A DNA stretch of 24,012 bases from the NCBI GenBank assembly GCA_964571815.1, contig CAZNDN010000059.1, positions 1 to 24,012 on the forward strand, given 5' to 3'. A program made the translations under genes and the position numbers. Source of the stretch: CAZNDN01 sp964571815. GTDB taxonomy: Bacteria > Fibrobacterota > Chitinivibrionia > Chitinivibrionales > WJKA01. The notes beneath the pieces were generated by a model. The model was not told the DNA's origin. It ran no database searches and saw nothing but the letters and a program-made list of their open reading frames with translations. Shown in pieces: positions 7,516-15,556 of the stretch. The stretch's first letter is position 1. Each line of letters starts with the position of its first letter.

Positions 7516-8076
7516 ATGGAGCAGAAAGCGGCGCGAAGACCCGTGCGGAATTTCTTCGTGAAGAAATCCATGCAACTGAGGCTCCTGGGACGAATCGTGT
7601 TCGTTGCGGCATGCGCGGCTCTGATCACTACCATGCTGATTGCTTTTGTCTACAATCTCCGCGCCCAGGGCGGTACCTTTTACTATATAAGCAACGACGT
7701 GAAACAGGATATCGAACTCACCAATATCCTGGGTCTGATTCTCCCCAGCGTTATTGTGGCCGAGTCGGTGAGCCTCCTCATCGGGCTGGCTATCGGCCTG
7801 TTTTCCTCCCGCAAGCTGGCGGTTCCCGTATACAAGTTCGAGAAGTGGGTGTCGCAGTTGAAGAAGGGCAGGCTCAGGACCCGGCTTGCGTTCCGCGAGG
7901 AGCGGGACATGAGGGACCTTACCGTCGAATGCAACGCCATGGCGGATCACTACCGGGAGTCGTTTTCGCGGCTGAAAGAGCTGCTCTCCGAGATGGAGCG
8001 TCGTGAATGCGTGTCAAAGCAGTGCGCGCCCGAAATCGACACTATGCGGTCGATTCTCGCGCGGTTCCACGTGTAG
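7516..8076 (+). CDS. Small inner-membrane protein with two TM helices and a HAMP-like domain
   Basis: A 186-residue protein; ATG 7516 is chosen because AAAGAGG lies 8 nt upstream. An N-terminal basic cytoplasmic stretch is followed by TM1 (about 23-46), a short periplasmic loop of about 25 residues, TM2 (about 72-97) and then a HAMP-like linker: VPVYKFEKWVSQLKKGRL..RLAFREERDMRDLTVECNAM. A helical tail (148-163) and a short C-terminus with two Cys follow. HAMP domains normally relay signals from sensor to output domains in histidine kinases and chemoreceptors, but here the protein ends without an output domain. It may act by partner binding; the function is unknown. The gene stands alone, is divergent from guaA, and ends 20 bp from the end of convergent dnaJ. 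I see no frameshift: the reading frame stops cleanly, and the following sequence is dnaJ on the other strand. Confidence 0.8.
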   Translation: MEQKAARRPVRNFFVKKSMQLRLLGRIVFVAACAALITTMLIAFVYNLRAQGGTFYYISNDVKQDIELTNILGLILPSVIVAESVSLLIGLAIGLFSSRKLAVPVYKFEKWVSQLKKGRLRTRLAFREERDMRDLTVECNAMADHYRESFSRLKELLSEMERRECVSKQCAPEIDTMRSILARFHV

Positions 8077-8096
8077 TTTTCCCGAGTGTGCCGATA

Positions 8097-9272
8097 TCAG
8101 GAAAAAATGCCCTTTGCCCGATCGAAGAGGTTGGGTTCCTTCTTCTCAATCCCGGCCAGTTTCTCGAACAACTCCCGCTGTTCCCGTGTAAGTTTCTCGG
8201 GTGTCCGGACATGCACCTTGACCAGTTGGTCCCCATGTTGCGCTCCGTGCAGAACAGGCAATCCCTTGCCGCGAAGCCGGAAAATCTTCTCGGATTGTGT
8301 TCCGGGGGGGACTTTGAGATTAACCTTCCCGCCGAGGGTCGGCACGACCGTTGTCGCCCCGAGCGCGGCCTCGGAGAACGTGACGGGAATCTCGCAGATA
8401 ATATCGATACCGTGGCGCTGGAAGAAATCGTGGGGAACTTCCTCGACCAGCACGATCAGGTCTCCCGGCGGGCCGCCTCGCGGCCCGGTATCACCCTTGC
8501 CGGGAATCGAAATATAATTGCCTTCGGACACACCCGGAGGTATCTCGACAGAGACGGTTGTCTGAGCCGTTGTCCGTCCCGAACCGTTGCATGCCGTGCA
8601 GGGATCGCCGACTTCCTGCCCTTCGCCCCTGCATGCCGGGCAGATCCCTTCGCGGATCACCTGCCCGAAGAACGAGTTGGAGACCTGCTGTATCCGTCCG
8701 CTACCCCCGCACTTGCTGCATGAGCGGGTCTTTCCGCTGCGCGAACCGCTTCCGCTGCACTGCTCGCATCGCTCGTGCCTTTTGACCCGCAACTTCTTGG
8801 TCACGCCGGTGTTGATTTCCTCAAGGCTGAGTCTGATCCGGGCCTGGAGGTCGCTGCCGCGCCGTGCGGCCCGCCCTCCGCGACCACCCCGTCGGCCGCC
8901 GCCCATACCGAAGAGGTCGCCGAATATCGAATCACCCCCCATCCCTCCGCCACCGAATTCATTCATGAATGCCCGGAGCGCATCGGACATGTCAAAGCCC
9001 CCGAAGCCGGCGCCGAAGCCGCCGAAGCCCTGGCCGCCCGCACCTCCGGAGAAGGCCGCGTGACCGAACTGGTCGTACCGGCTGCGCTTCTGAGGATCTT
9101 TCAGGATTTCGTAAGCTTCCGTGGCCTCCCGGAATCGCTCTTCGGCATCCTTGTCTCCCGGGTTCTTGTCGGGATGGTACTTGACGGCCAACTTGCGGTA
9201 GGCCTTCTTCACCTCATCCAGGGAAGCATTCTTCTGAACACCCAGAACTTCGTAGTAGTCTCGTTGTGCCAT
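8097..9272 (-). CDS. dnaJ: Chaperone DnaJ (Hsp40)
   Basis: The J-domain co-chaperone that stimulates the DnaK ATPase and delivers unfolded clients. Of its 391 residues, 1-70 form the J domain with HPD at 33-35, and 75-140 form a Gly/Phe-rich region that is unusually rich in Gly-Arg near its end. Residues 169-232 hold all four zinc-binding CxxCxGxG motifs (CEQCSGSG, CSKCGGSG, CPACRGEG, CTACNGSG). C-terminal substrate-binding domains follow. The spacing between the first and second zinc motifs is rather short. The upstream SD is weak, so translation may depend partly on coupling to dnaK or on the 102-nt intergenic leader. It is the last gene of the chaperone cluster and ends 20 bp from the convergent HAMP gene. 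Confidence 0.97.
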   Translation of the reverse strand: MAQRDYYEVLGVQKNASLDEVKKAYRKLAVKYHPDKNPGDKDAEERFREATEAYEILKDPQKRSRYDQFGHAAFSGGAGGQGFGGFGAGFGGFDMSDALRAFMNEFGGGGMGGDSIFGDLFGMGGGRRGGRGGRAARRGSDLQARIRLSLEEINTGVTKKLRVKRHERCEQCSGSGSRSGKTRSCSKCGGSGRIQQVSNSFFGQVIREGICPACRGEGQEVGDPCTACNGSGRTTAQTTVSVEIPPGVSEGNYISIPGKGDTGPRGGPPGDLIVLVEEVPHDFFQRHGIDIICEIPVTFSEAALGATTVVPTLGGKVNLKVPPGTQSEKIFRLRGKGLPVLHGAQHGDQLVKVHVRTPEKLTREQRELFEKLAGIEKKEPNLFDRAKGIFS

Positions 9273-9348
9273 GATCTACCCACACGGAGCGACATGCACC
9301 CCGCCATCCGCGCAGCGTAACTCCTTCCCGTTCCCTTGTCGGCAGAGC

Positions 9349-9365
9349 AGCGGGGACAGCCCGCT
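9349..9365 (-). other. Hairpin in the dnaK-dnaJ intergenic region
   Basis: On the minus strand AGCGGG and CCCGCT form a perfect 6-bp stem with a 5-nt loop, starting 10 nt after the dnaK stop codon. No U-run follows, so it is not a standard intrinsic terminator. It could stabilise the 3' end of a processed dnaK message or attenuate dnaJ expression; this is inference. Confidence 0.4.
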
Positions 9366-9374
9366 CACACTCCC

Positions 9375-11357
9375 TTACGTATCATCGTCAACAACCTCGA
9401 AATCCGCATCAACCGCTCCGTCGTCCTTCTTCTCCCCATCCTGGGACGAAGCGTCCTGCTGTTGGGGCCCGGCCTGCTGCTGCCCCGCGGCACCGGCACC
9501 GGCTCCCGCTCCACCGGGCTGAGCGCCGCCCTGTGCCCCTCCCGCAGCTCCCTGCGCGTTCTTGTACATCTCCTCGGCCATTTTGTGCGACGATTTCATC
9601 AGGTTGTCGATGCTTGTCTTGATCGCCTGCGTATCATCTCCCTTGGCCTTTTCCTTCAAATCTTCAAGTGCAGACTGTATCTTCGCCTTCTCTTCGGCCG
9701 ATATTTTCTCGCCCACCTCGCCGAGCGTCTTCTCGGTCTGGCTGACAAGCTGATCGGCCTGGTTCTTTACATCAACCTTCTCCCGCTCCGCTTTGTCCTT
9801 TTCAGCATTGGCCTCGGCCTCCTTGACCATCCGATCGATATCCTCTTCGGCCAGCCCGCTGGAAGACTCGATTCTGATCTGCTGTTCCTTGCCCGTGCCC
9901 ATGTCTTTTGCGCTGACGTGCAGGATCCCATTATTGTCCAAGTCAAAGGTTACCTCAACCTGAGGTATGCCGCGCGGGGCGGGAGGAATTCCGATCAAGT
10001 CGAACTTGCCCAGGAGGCGGTTATGCTGCGCCATCTCGCGTTCGCCCTGGTAGACCATAATCGACACCGCGGTCTGATTATCGGCCGCGGTAGAGAAAAT
10101 CTGACTCTTTTTTGCCGGAATGGTCGTATTGCGCTCGATCAGCTTTGTGAACACCCCTCCGAGCGTCTCGATTCCCAGCGACAACGGCGTTACGTCCAGC
10201 AACAACACGTCTTTGACCGATTCGTCTCCTCCCAGGATAGCAGCCTGAATGGCGGCACCCACCGCAACCACTTCGTCGGGGTTTACGCCCTTGTGCGGGG
10301 CCTTGCCGAACAACTCTTCGACCTTCTTCTGGACGGCCGGGATACGGGTCGAGCCACCCACCAGGATTACTTCACGAATCTCCGAAGTCGAAACGCCGGC
10401 ATCGCGCACCGCCTTGTTGCAGGGCTCAACCGTCCGCTGGATCAGGTGGTCCACCAGAGCTTCGAATTTCGCCCGTGTCACGGTCATGTCCAGATGCTTC
10501 GGCCCGCTTGCATCGGCCGTGATAAACGGGAGGTTGATATTGGTCTGCATGGCGCTGGAAAGCTCGCACTTGGCCTTTTCGGCGGTCTCTTTGAGGCGTT
10601 GAAGCGCCATGCGGTCGTTGCGAAGGTCGATCCCGTTTTCTTTCTTGAATTCGTCGGCGATATAATCGATCAACACTTGATCGAAATCGTCTCCGCCCAG
10701 GTGCGTGTCACCGTTGGTGGACTTCACCTCGAAGACCCCGTCGCCGATCTCCAGAATCGATATGTCGAACGTCCCGCCGCCGAGGTCGAAGACGGCAATC
10801 GTTTCGTTGCCTTTCTTCTCAAGGCCGTAGGCCAGTGAAGCGGCAGTCGGCTCGTTGACGATTCGCTTGACGTCGAGCCCGGCGATCCTGCCCGCGTCCT
10901 TGGTGGCCTGCCGCTGGGAGTCGTTGAAATAGGCGGGAACGGTAATGACCGCTTCGGTGACCTCTCCGCCAAGGTAGTCTTCCGCCGACTTCTTCAGATG
11001 CTGCAGCACCATGGCGGAGATTTCGGGGGGTGTATAGTCCTTGTCTCCCGTCCGCACCTTCACCAGCTCATCGGCCGCCCCGGTTACCTGATACGGCACG
11101 ATCTTCTCTTCGGCTTCAACTTCGTTGTGACGCCGTCCCATGAAGCGTTTGATTGAGTACAGGGTGTTTTCGGGATTCGTGATCGCCTGCCGCCGGGCAA
11201 TCGCACCGATCAGTCGCTCACCGGCCTTGTTGAACGCCACCATCGAAGGTGTAGTACGCCCGCCTTCGGAGTTGGGGATCACCACCGGCTTCCCCCCTTC
11301 CATTACCGCCACGCACGAATTCGTGGTACCGAGGTCAATACCGATGATCTTGCCCAT
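9375..11357 (-). CDS. dnaK: Chaperone DnaK (Hsp70)
   Basis: The ATP-dependent cytosolic chaperone, 660 residues. The actin-like ATPase domain starts with GKIIGIDLGTTNSCVAVMEG and contains VPAYFNDSQRQATKDAG and FDLGGGTFDISILEIGDG. The interdomain linker is DVLLLDVTPLSLGIE. The beta-sandwich substrate domain and helical lid follow (PRGIPQVEVTFDLD, ERDKAE-type lid). The C-terminal tail of about 60 residues is Gly/Ala/Gln-rich and ends in the acidic DADFEVVDDDT, which resembles the usual EEVD-like bacterial ending. AAGGAG lies 6 nt before ATG 11357. It follows grpE by 50 nt in the cluster. It is slightly longer than the E. coli protein (638), owing to the tail. Confidence 0.98.
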   Translation of the reverse strand: MGKIIGIDLGTTNSCVAVMEGGKPVVIPNSEGGRTTPSMVAFNKAGERLIGAIARRQAITNPENTLYSIKRFMGRRHNEVEAEEKIVPYQVTGAADELVKVRTGDKDYTPPEISAMVLQHLKKSAEDYLGGEVTEAVITVPAYFNDSQRQATKDAGRIAGLDVKRIVNEPTAASLAYGLEKKGNETIAVFDLGGGTFDISILEIGDGVFEVKSTNGDTHLGGDDFDQVLIDYIADEFKKENGIDLRNDRMALQRLKETAEKAKCELSSAMQTNINLPFITADASGPKHLDMTVTRAKFEALVDHLIQRTVEPCNKAVRDAGVSTSEIREVILVGGSTRIPAVQKKVEELFGKAPHKGVNPDEVVAVGAAIQAAILGGDESVKDVLLLDVTPLSLGIETLGGVFTKLIERNTTIPAKKSQIFSTAADNQTAVSIMVYQGEREMAQHNRLLGKFDLIGIPPAPRGIPQVEVTFDLDNNGILHVSAKDMGTGKEQQIRIESSSGLAEEDIDRMVKEAEANAEKDKAEREKVDVKNQADQLVSQTEKTLGEVGEKISAEEKAKIQSALEDLKEKAKGDDTQAIKTSIDNLMKSSHKMAEEMYKNAQGAAGGAQGGAQPGGAGAGAGAAGQQQAGPQQQDASSQDGEKKDDGAVDADFEVVDDDT

Positions 11358-11407
11358 GCCGTACTCCTTTTTCTTTGGTCGTGGATTGTCGTTGTTTCAG
11401 AGCGCGC

Positions 11408-12067
11408 TCATGATTCCGATTCGGTGGAAACTTCGTCCCGATTGTCTTCCCGGTCTGTCTCCTCCTCCGCTTCGCCTCCCCCACTCGGGGGGCCCGCCGA
11501 AACAATCACTTTCGCATGCTTTATTACCTTTTCCTTGAGCCGATATCCCCGCTCGTACAGTTCCGCCAGCCGCCCCTCGGGAACCGTATCGTTCGGAGCC
11601 GTCATCATCGCGTCGTGCAGCGCCGGGTCGAACTCGTCTCCGACTTCCCCGAAAGGCCGCAACCCATGTTTACCGAGTATTTCCTCAAGCCTGTTGGAAA
11701 TCAGCCCCATACCCTTGACGAAACCCTCGTGGTCGGCCGCCTTTTCGGTGGACGAGAGGGCGCGCTGAAAATTCTCGCGCACTTCAACAAGGTCCAGCAT
11801 GAGCCGTTCGTTGGCTACCTCAACCAGCCGTTCATACTCTCTGGCCGTTCGGCGCTTGAAGTTGTCGAACTCGGCCATCAGACGGAGGTACTTATCTTTC
11901 TGGGCCTGAAGCATTTCCTGGAGCTGCTCCACGGATTCTTCCGGCTCGGCAGCCTCCTGTTCAGGTTCACCTTCCGTGTTCTCTTCCTGCTCCGCCGCCT
12001 CCGTCCGCGACTCCTCCGTTGTTTCCTCGCCGTCCCGCCGCGGGTCGGATTCCTTGCCTTTCTTCAT
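11408..12067 (-). CDS. grpE: Nucleotide exchange factor GrpE
   Basis: The ADP/ATP exchange factor for DnaK. Of its 219 residues, 1-50 are a highly acidic, probably disordered region rich in Glu. A long dimerising helix follows (EMLQAQKDKYLRLMAEFDNF), then the C-terminal beta domain with the family signature: FDPALHDAMM, the VPEGRLAELYERGYRL segment and KHAKVIVSAG. A Glu/Asp-rich tail of about 25 residues extends the C-terminus. GGAG lies 9 nt upstream of ATG 12067. It sits 32 nt after hrcA and 50 nt before dnaK, the standard hrcA-grpE-dnaK-dnaJ order. Confidence 0.96.
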   Translation of the reverse strand: MKKGKESDPRRDGEETTEESRTEAAEQEENTEGEPEQEAAEPEESVEQLQEMLQAQKDKYLRLMAEFDNFKRRTAREYERLVEVANERLMLDLVEVRENFQRALSSTEKAADHEGFVKGMGLISNRLEEILGKHGLRPFGEVGDEFDPALHDAMMTAPNDTVPEGRLAELYERGYRLKEKVIKHAKVIVSAGPPSGGGEAEEETDREDNRDEVSTESES

Positions 12068-12099
12068 AGCTGCCTACTCCACAACTCTTGGAAAATGGG

Positions 12100-13224
12100 T
12101 TAGGAATATAAATCACTCAGGGCTTTTGCCGTGTAATCCACCGCGGAAATCAGAAAGCCGTAGGGCATCCGTTTCGGCCCGACGATCCCCAGGGTTCCTT
12201 TCATGTGCCCGACATTGTAACCTGTCTTAACAATGCTCATGGAGGTGAATTTCCCTCCTCGAGCTTCGCTTCCGATCGTTACTTTTACTTCTCCCATTTC
12301 GGTGTTCCCTCCCGACTTCAGCATGTGCAGCAGGAGTCTCTTCCGGCCCAGAATCTCGACGATAGCGCCGGCATGCTCCTTGTCGAAAAACTCGGGCTTC
12401 AGCATGATATTCGCCTCCCCTTCGGCGAAAACCTCGTCCCGACGGCTGCTTTGGACGAGTTTCCTGATTGACGGGAGGAAAAGGCGGATGACACCGATAT
12501 CGTAGGTCGGAAGCCCCTCGAACAGATCATCACCCGCATCACACAGTTTTCCGAGGGCGACACCCTGAAGACGGGCGTTCATAATATTGCTTGCCCGTTC
12601 CAGCCGTCCGGCGTCGATCTGCGTATTCACTTCGACCACCATGGACTTGACGAAACCGGAATCGATCGCCAGATTCATCAGATAGCGCCCCGATTCGACC
12701 TCATGAAGGTGAATGTGGCGGTATACCCCCTCCCGCAACTTCGGCGCCATAATCAAACCCAACTGACTTGTAACCTTGCTCAACGCTTCCGACGTCGCTT
12801 CCATGAGCATGTGCAGGTCGGAAGGCTCGACACGGGCAAGGTAACCGCGGATCTTCTGCCGCACCTCACGGGGTACTTCGATCAATCGGATCAGGTTATC
12901 GACATAGAAGCGGAACCCCTTGTCGGTGGGTACCCTTCCGGCCGACGTATGCGGGTGCTCCAGGAGCCCCCGCTCCTCCAGGTCTCCCATTACGTTGCGA
13001 ATCGTGGCGGCCGAGCAATCCATCCCCCGACGTTTGGAGAGAAACCGCGACCCCGTCGGCAAACCGGTCAGGATGAAATTCCTGACAATCGCCTCCAGGA
13101 TTTGCATTTCCCTCGGGGAGAGCTTGCCCTCGTCGCCCCGCACGGCGAAACGGGAGGAACTCCGCTCGACGCGAAGCTCCTCCACTTCAAACGACACCCT
13201 TCGGGCTTGGTTCGGCCGTGGCAT
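12100..13224 (-). CDS. hrcA: Heat-inducible transcription repressor HrcA
   Basis: The repressor that binds CIRCE operators; its folding and activity depend on GroEL, so free GroEL reports on stress. Of its 374 residues, the winged-helix domain spans about 35-110 with the hallmark SAATIRNVMGDLEERGLLEH followed by PHTSAGRVPTDKGFRFYVD. The ligand/dimerisation domain follows. Known family members usually begin at about the LSPREMQILEAIVRNFILTG segment, so this protein carries roughly 34 extra N-terminal residues, rich in Arg and Ser. The start ATG 13224 lies 12 nt after the groEL stop. Its SD (TGAGG) overlaps the third of three in-frame stops (TAG TAG TGA) closing groEL, so the two genes are tightly coupled. 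Its target, the CIRCE at 15361-15387, is upstream of groES, so HrcA controls its own operon. Confidence 0.96.
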   Translation of the reverse strand: MPRPNQARRVSFEVEELRVERSSSRFAVRGDEGKLSPREMQILEAIVRNFILTGLPTGSRFLSKRRGMDCSAATIRNVMGDLEERGLLEHPHTSAGRVPTDKGFRFYVDNLIRLIEVPREVRQKIRGYLARVEPSDLHMLMEATSEALSKVTSQLGLIMAPKLREGVYRHIHLHEVESGRYLMNLAIDSGFVKSMVVEVNTQIDAGRLERASNIMNARLQGVALGKLCDAGDDLFEGLPTYDIGVIRLFLPSIRKLVQSSRRDEVFAEGEANIMLKPEFFDKEHAGAIVEILGRKRLLLHMLKSGGNTEMGEVKVTIGSEARGGKFTSMSIVKTGYNVGHMKGTLGIVGPKRMPYGFLISAVDYTAKALSDLYS

Positions 13225-13236
13225 GGTGCCTCACTA

Positions 13237-14907
13237 CTACATCATTCCACCCATGCCGCCCATGCCACCCATACCGCCCATACCGCCCATACCGGGCGCA
13301 CCACCGCCGCCGCCGGCACCGCCCTCTTTCTCTTCCTTGGGCTTCTCCGAAACGACACACTCGGTGGTCAGGACAAGACCGGCAATACTTGCGGCATTCT
13401 CCAGAGCCGTCCTGGTGACCTTCTTGGGATCGGGGACCTTATCGACCAGGTCCTCATACTCAAGGGTCTGTGCGTTGAAGCCGAAACCGCTCTTACCCTC
13501 TTTGACCTTGTTGGCGACCACGGAAGGTTCCAACCCGGCGTTGGCCACAATCATGCGCATCGGCTCTTCAAGCGCCTTGCGAACGATTTCAAGCCCAACC
13601 GCTTCTTCACCGTCGAGCTTGACGCTCTCGAGGGCGGCCGCCGCACGAATCAGCGCCACACCGCCGCCGGCGACAATACCTTCCTCAACCGCCGCACGGG
13701 TCGCATGAAGCGCATCCTCAACGCGTGCCTTCTTCTCTTTCATCTCCGTTTCGGTTGCCGCGCCGATATTGATCACCGCAACACCGCCGGCGAGCTTGGC
13801 GAGGCGCTCCTGAAGCTTCTCCCGGTCGTAGTCGGAAGTGGTCTCATCGATCTGACGACGGATCTGGTTGACCCGTCCCTTGATGTCGTCGGTCTTGCCG
13901 GCGCCCTCAATGATCGTCGTGTTCTCCTTATCGATGGTAATGCGCTTGCACTGTCCGAGCGAATCGACAGTGGCGTTTTCCAGCTTGAAACCTGCGTCTT
14001 CGGAGATCACAATGCCGCCGGTCAGCGTAGCGATATCCTCGAGCATGGCCTTGCGCCGATCACCGAACCCCGGAGCTTTCACCGCGGCCACTTTCAACGT
14101 ACCGCGCAGCTTGTTGACCACCAGCGTCGCTAACGCTTCACCTTCGATATCCTCGGCAATAATCAGGAAGGGCTTGCCCATCTGTGCTACTTTCTCAAGC
14201 AGGGGCAGCAGGTCTTTCATTGCACTGATCTTCTTATCGTGGATCAGAATCATCGGATCGTCGAGCACACACTCCATGGTATCGGAATTGGTGACGAAAT
14301 ACGGCGAGAGATACCCGCGATCGAACTGCATGCCCTCAACCACTTCCAGATTCGTATCGATCCCCTTTGCCTCTTCGACCGTAATCACGCCGTCCTTGCC
14401 GACTTTCTCCATGGCCTCGGAAATGAGATCACCGATCTCGTCGTCGTTGTTGGCCGAAATGGCGCCGACCCGGGCGATCTCGGCCTTGCCGGAGATCGTC
14501 TTTTTGTCCTTTTCCAACTGAGCGACGACAGCCTGGACCGCCTTGTCAACACCACGTTTCAGCGACATCGGATTTGCACCGGCCGTCACATTCTTGATAC
14601 CCAGCCGCGCAATCACCTGCGCCAGCACCGTTGCCGTGGTGGTTCCGTCCCCGACCACATCGGAGGTCTTCGATGCCACCTCCTTGACCATCTGTGCTCC
14701 CATGTTCTCGAATTTGTCTTCGAGTTCAACCTCCTTGGCCACCGTCACACCGTCCTTGGTGACCGTCGGCGAACCGAAGCTCTTATCCAGCACTACATTT
14801 CGACCCCGAGGGCCGAGGGTCACGCGCACTGCATTGGCCAGCGTATCGATACCCTTGAGCAGCTTGTCGCGAGCCGAAACATCGAAGACAAGTTGTTTTG
14901 CCGCCAT
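13237..14907 (-). CDS. groL: 60 kDa chaperonin GroEL
   Basis: The tetradecameric folding chamber, ATP-driven, cytosolic. It has 556 residues from ATG 14907 (MAAKQLVFDVSARDKLLKG). I prefer this start to the ATG two codons upstream because AGGAG lies 9 nt before it but only 3 nt before the other. It shows the conserved LGPRGRNVVLDKSFGSPTVTKDG, GDGTTTATVLA (ATP binding) and the apical domain around EGMQFDRGYLSPYF, and it ends in the GGM-repeat tail (GGMGGMGGMGGMM), preceded by a Gly-rich stretch. Three in-frame stop codons follow in a row. It lies 69 nt after groES and 12 nt before hrcA. Confidence 0.98.
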   Translation of the reverse strand: MAAKQLVFDVSARDKLLKGIDTLANAVRVTLGPRGRNVVLDKSFGSPTVTKDGVTVAKEVELEDKFENMGAQMVKEVASKTSDVVGDGTTTATVLAQVIARLGIKNVTAGANPMSLKRGVDKAVQAVVAQLEKDKKTISGKAEIARVGAISANNDDEIGDLISEAMEKVGKDGVITVEEAKGIDTNLEVVEGMQFDRGYLSPYFVTNSDTMECVLDDPMILIHDKKISAMKDLLPLLEKVAQMGKPFLIIAEDIEGEALATLVVNKLRGTLKVAAVKAPGFGDRRKAMLEDIATLTGGIVISEDAGFKLENATVDSLGQCKRITIDKENTTIIEGAGKTDDIKGRVNQIRRQIDETTSDYDREKLQERLAKLAGGVAVINIGAATETEMKEKKARVEDALHATRAAVEEGIVAGGGVALIRAAAALESVKLDGEEAVGLEIVRKALEEPMRMIVANAGLEPSVVANKVKEGKSGFGFNAQTLEYEDLVDKVPDPKKVTRTALENAASIAGLVLTTECVVSEKPKEEKEGGAGGGGGAPGMGGMGGMGGMGGMGGMM

Positions 14908-14976
14908 GATCATCTTCTCCTGTGTAGTTTAAGTGAATAACGTGCCGCTGTCTTGTTTCCTGCCGATGCGCAGCGC

Positions 14977-15261
14977 TTAAATCACCGCAAGGACATCGCT
15001 CTCCCGCAAAATAAGATAGTCTTCCCCGTCAACCGTCACTTCCGTGCCGGAATACTTACCGTAGAGGACTTTCTCTCCCTTCTTGAGCGTCATCTCCATT
15101 TTCTGCCCGCTATCGGAGACCTTGCCCGGTCCGACAGCCATGACTTCGCCCTTCTGAGGCTTCTCTTTGGCATTGTCGGGAATGATGATTCCTCCCGCGG
15201 TCTTCTCCTCCGCCTCAAGAGGCTTGACCACCACTCGGTCGGCCAACGGTTTCAAGTTCAT
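14977..15261 (-). CDS. groS: 10 kDa co-chaperonin GroES
   Basis: The heptameric lid of the GroEL chamber. It has 94 residues from ATG 15261 (MNLKPLADRVVVKPLEAEEK). This start is preferred over a longer frame to 15339 because AGGGGAGGA lies just upstream and the family begins here. It has the mobile loop EAEEKTAGGIIIPDNAKEKP and ends ESDVLAVI. It is the first gene of the chaperone cluster, with a leader of about 120 nt after the predicted start site inside the CIRCE element. Confidence 0.97.
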   Translation of the reverse strand: MNLKPLADRVVVKPLEAEEKTAGGIIIPDNAKEKPQKGEVMAVGPGKVSDSGQKMEMTLKKGEKVLYGKYSGTEVTVDGEDYLILRESDVLAVI

Positions 15262-15360
15262 CGGGTCCTCCCCTCTCACGAAATGAAGTGTGTTGTGATG
15301 TTGATTATGGTTTCTTCTCCGGGAACGCCTTTGCATCACAGGGCGGCGCTCCCCACCTTG

Positions 15361-15387
15361 TTAGCACTCTCCCCGAAGGAGTGCTAA
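15361..15387. promoter_or_regulatory. CIRCE operator (HrcA binding site)
   Basis: TTAGCACTC and GAGTGCTAA separated by exactly 9 bp: a perfect match to the consensus CIRCE inverted repeat. It lies immediately downstream of the -10 of the groES promoter and covers the predicted transcription start, the standard place for HrcA repression. I find no second CIRCE in the window. Confidence 0.97.
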
Positions 15388-15416
15388 AAAATAACACCGT
15401 GACGAAGTGTTGTCAA
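15388..15416 (-). promoter_or_regulatory. Sigma70-type promoter of the groES-groEL-hrcA-grpE-dnaK-dnaJ cluster
   Basis: Minus strand: -35 TTGACA (15416-15411), a 17-nt spacer and -10 TATTTT (15393-15388), followed directly by CIRCE. An A-tract just upstream of the -35 could act as an UP element. The hexamers are of the vegetative type and not sigma32-like, as expected for HrcA-controlled chaperone genes. Confidence 0.85.
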
Positions 15417-15482
15417 GGTTTTTTTCATGCGCCGGTCGTCAAAGTCGCAAAGCGCGGAATCCGATATTATATATTAGGTTAC

Positions 15483-15501
15483 GTGAATGCTCGGCATTCA
15501 C
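15483..15501. promoter_or_regulatory. Perfect 19-bp palindrome upstream of the TPR gene
   Basis: GTGAATGC and GCATTCAC flank a 3-bp centre (TCG). It lies 8 bp downstream of the TATATT (15470-15475) that is the likely -10 for the plus-strand TPR gene, so it would sit around or just after the transcription start. It could be an operator, or a tight hairpin in the 5' leader. No -35 of quality accompanies the -10. Confidence 0.4.
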
Positions 15502-15556
15502 CGGCGTCGACATGCAATCGGCGAGAGGATCAACCCGGATATCGTGGTACCGACCC

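Noticed and set aside
9336..10838. 500-codon plus-strand open frame opposite dnaK
   Set aside because: dnaK on minus has every family motif. The opposite frame is open because of GC-rich codon bias and encodes no recognisable domain.
12703..14133. 476-codon plus-strand frame across hrcA and groEL
   Set aside because: Antisense to two certain genes, with His/Thr-rich low-complexity stretches that mirror the GGM repeats and codon bias of groEL.
14907..14913. Alternative groEL start two codons upstream (MIMAAK)
   Set aside because: It is only 3 nt from the SD core, while ATG 14907 has ideal spacing and gives the family's normal MAAK start.
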